Translations under genes and position numbers: made by a program | Notes under the pieces: generated by a model | The model's input: only the letters and a program-made list of their open reading frames with translations | Told to the model about the DNA's origin: nothing | The model's database searches: none | Part shown: in pieces, positions 21,058-22,396 of the stretch | Layout of the letters: every line of letters starts with the position of its first letter | How positions within the stretch are numbered: position 1 is the stretch's first letter | DNA from: JAERML01 sp035687895 | GTDB taxonomy: Bacteria > Bacteroidota > Ignavibacteria > UBA10030 > UBA6906 | Assembly (NCBI GenBank): GCA_035687895.1 | Contig: DASRUE010000078.1 | Location: forward strand, 1 to 22,396 | Direction of reading: 5' to 3' | DNA: 22,396 nt

Positions 21058-22396
21058 CGGGCCGCCATTTTACATATTCCCTCCTCCTCGGCCCGCTCGT
21101 TTTGTTTGGGTATGGGTGCGGCAGTACGCTCGAAACACAAGAACGCTCCAATCCTCTGAGTGTAGCTGATACCTTGAAGGTTTTCACCGGAGATATCCCA
21201 GACACCGCACCTTCCTTTGACTCGGTCGCAACACAACGTGTGGACACTCTCCCTGCTTCTCGATCATCCCTTGATACGAGCACCGCGTCAGCCGACACGC
21301 TTCAAGCCACGAAATCCCCTTCCGGTATTGACTCGGTGGTGACATACTCTGCCGCGGACTCGATTGTGTACGCCGTCTCCAATAAGACGATGTATCTCTA
21401 CGGCAAAGGCAACATCAAATACAAAGAACTGGGGCTGAAGGCTGAGAACATTGACATCAACTGGAACACCTCCATCCTGAATGCGCAGGGTGTGCCTGAC
21501 ACGGCGGACACCTCCGGGAAGAAGATGGTCGGGATTCCCGATCTGATCGATGGAGGGGAAACCTACCATGGCTCCAGGATCGCCTACAACTTCAAGACGA
21601 AGCAGGGAAAAATCAATGTCGGAGAGACGGAGATCGAGAAGGGATTTTACTACGGAGACAAGATCAAGAAGGTGGATACGAACGTCCTCTTTGTTGCGGA
21701 AGGGAAGTACACAACATGCGAGCTCGAGCATCCGCACTACTACTTTGGCAGTCCGGAGATGAAGGTGACCTTGCGGGACAAGGTGGTGGCGCGGCCGGTC
21801 TACCTGTACATTTCCGACGTGCCGATTTTCGCGCTGCCGTTCGGCATCTTCCCGAACGAACGGGGACGACGCTCGGGACTGATCGCACCCGCCTATGGCG
21901 AGAGCGGAAGAGGTCGCTACCTCACACACCTCGGATATTACTGGGCGATCAGTGACTACATGGACCTGAGCCTTCGAGCCGACGGCTACACGAAAGGAAG
22001 CTGGGTCCTCTACTCAGACTACCGGTACGCCTCGCGCTACAACTTCACCGGCGCAATCAGCGGATCGTATGCAAAGACCATCGTTGGCGAGCGGGGGGAC
22101 CCGGGCTACAATAACCAGAAGCTTTTTAACCTCCGGCTGAACCATAACCAGGAGTTCAACCCTACAACACGGCTGGTGGTGGATTTCACCTTCTCCAGCG
22201 GCTCGTACTACCAGCAAACCAGCAACAACCTGGACGACCTTCTCCGACAGAACATCATTTCAAACGCCACGTTGACGAAATCGTGGGAAGGAACGCCGAA
22301 CAGCATGTCGATCAATATCCGGCGCGATCAGAATCTTCAAACCGATGAGCTTAGCGAAGTCCTGCCGAGCATCAGCTTCAGCCGCGCACAGAGTTT
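21054..22396 (+). CDS. lptD: LptD-like LPS assembly outer-membrane protein, cut by the right edge
   Basis: An open frame of 447 codons from ATG 21054 to the right edge with no stop. After a signal peptide (LLLGPLVLFGYGC) comes a linker of about 80 residues rich in Ser, Thr and Asp, then an OstA/LptA-like beta-jellyroll region (MYLYGKGNIKYKELGLKAENI, LNAQG, KINVGETEIEKGFYYGDKI), and the LptD signature region (YFGSPEMKVTLRDKVVARPVYLYISDVPIFALPFGIFP, then RRSGLIAPAYGES) leading into the barrel. In the cell it would insert LPS into the outer leaflet. The signal peptide ends in GYGC, so a lipidated N-terminus is possible but the lipobox is poor. The start overlaps the rarA stop. The C-terminal barrel is missing from the window. 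Confidence 0.85.
   Translation, partial: MTGRHFTYSLLLGPLVLFGYGCGSTLETQERSNPLSVADTLKVFTGDIPDTAPSFDSVATQRVDTLPASRSSLDTSTASADTLQATKSPSGIDSVVTYSAADSIVYAVSNKTMYLYGKGNIKYKELGLKAENIDINWNTSILNAQGVPDTADTSGKKMVGIPDLIDGGETYHGSRIAYNFKTKQGKINVGETEIEKGFYYGDKIKKVDTNVLFVAEGKYTTCELEHPHYYFGSPEMKVTLRDKVVARPVYLYISDVPIFALPFGIFPNERGRRSGLIAPAYGESGRGRYLTHLGYYWAISDYMDLSLRADGYTKGSWVLYSDYRYASRYNFTGAISGSYAKTIVGERGDPGYNNQKLFNLRLNHNQEFNPTTRLVVDFTFSSGSYYQQTSNNLDDLLRQNIISNATLTKSWEGTPNSMSINIRRDQNLQTDELSEVLPSISFSRAQS

Overview
The window is about 22 kb of gene-dense bacterial chromosome at roughly 55% GC. Nearly all genes lie on the + strand. It looks like the Bacteroidota/Chlorobiota/Ignavibacteriota (FCB) group: the LptD is of the Bacteroidota type, there is a PgpH-type 7TM-HD phosphodiesterase and several small surface lipoproteins, and five intergenic sites share a TTG-N20-TAnnTTTC-like promoter close to the known Bacteroidota -33/-7 form. 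Shine-Dalgarno sites are clear for many genes, so this is not a classic Bacteroidia genome. The assignment is an inference. No stretch longer than 300 bases lacks a gene, and I saw no tRNA, rRNA, CRISPR array or insertion sequence.

Region 1 (2-3030) is a probable exopolysaccharide pair: a PIG-L de-N-acetylase cut by the left edge, overlapping a large protein that joins a processive GT2 synthase to a predicted periplasmic TIM-barrel hydrolase-like domain. Region 2 (3043-6074) is a self-contained transcription unit with its own promoter and terminator. It encodes a fused monoheme cytochrome/outer-membrane barrel resembling Cyc2, an Ig-like lipoprotein with a C-terminal cytochrome domain, a small lipoprotein with one more copy of the Ig-like repeat, and a small periplasmic monoheme cytochrome. 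This is the best candidate for an undescribed system, probably electron transfer across or at the outer membrane.

Region 3 (6160-14956) runs from a 7TM-HD cyclic-dinucleotide phosphodiesterase to a XerC/D recombinase, a SufS-like cysteine desulfurase, DAP decarboxylase (lysA), aspartate-semialdehyde dehydrogenase (asd), two exported thioredoxin-fold proteins and a small lipoprotein. Several neighbours overlap by a few bases, which suggests translational coupling. Region 4 (14949-18805) starts at a predicted promoter beside a perfect palindrome. It holds a fused homocysteine methyltransferase/methylenetetrahydrofolate reductase, a class II aldolase-like enzyme and D-Ala-D-Ala ligase.

Region 5 (18824-22396) has one orphan lipoprotein on the minus strand, diverging from an FtsB/DivIC-like gene whose predicted promoter ends almost at the start codon. 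Next come rarA, with an 11-bp inverted repeat just before its start, and the first 447 codons of an LptD-like protein that runs off the right edge. Cell-envelope work is the common thread: DAP and D-Ala-D-Ala for peptidoglycan, FtsB for division, LptD for LPS and the polysaccharide genes.
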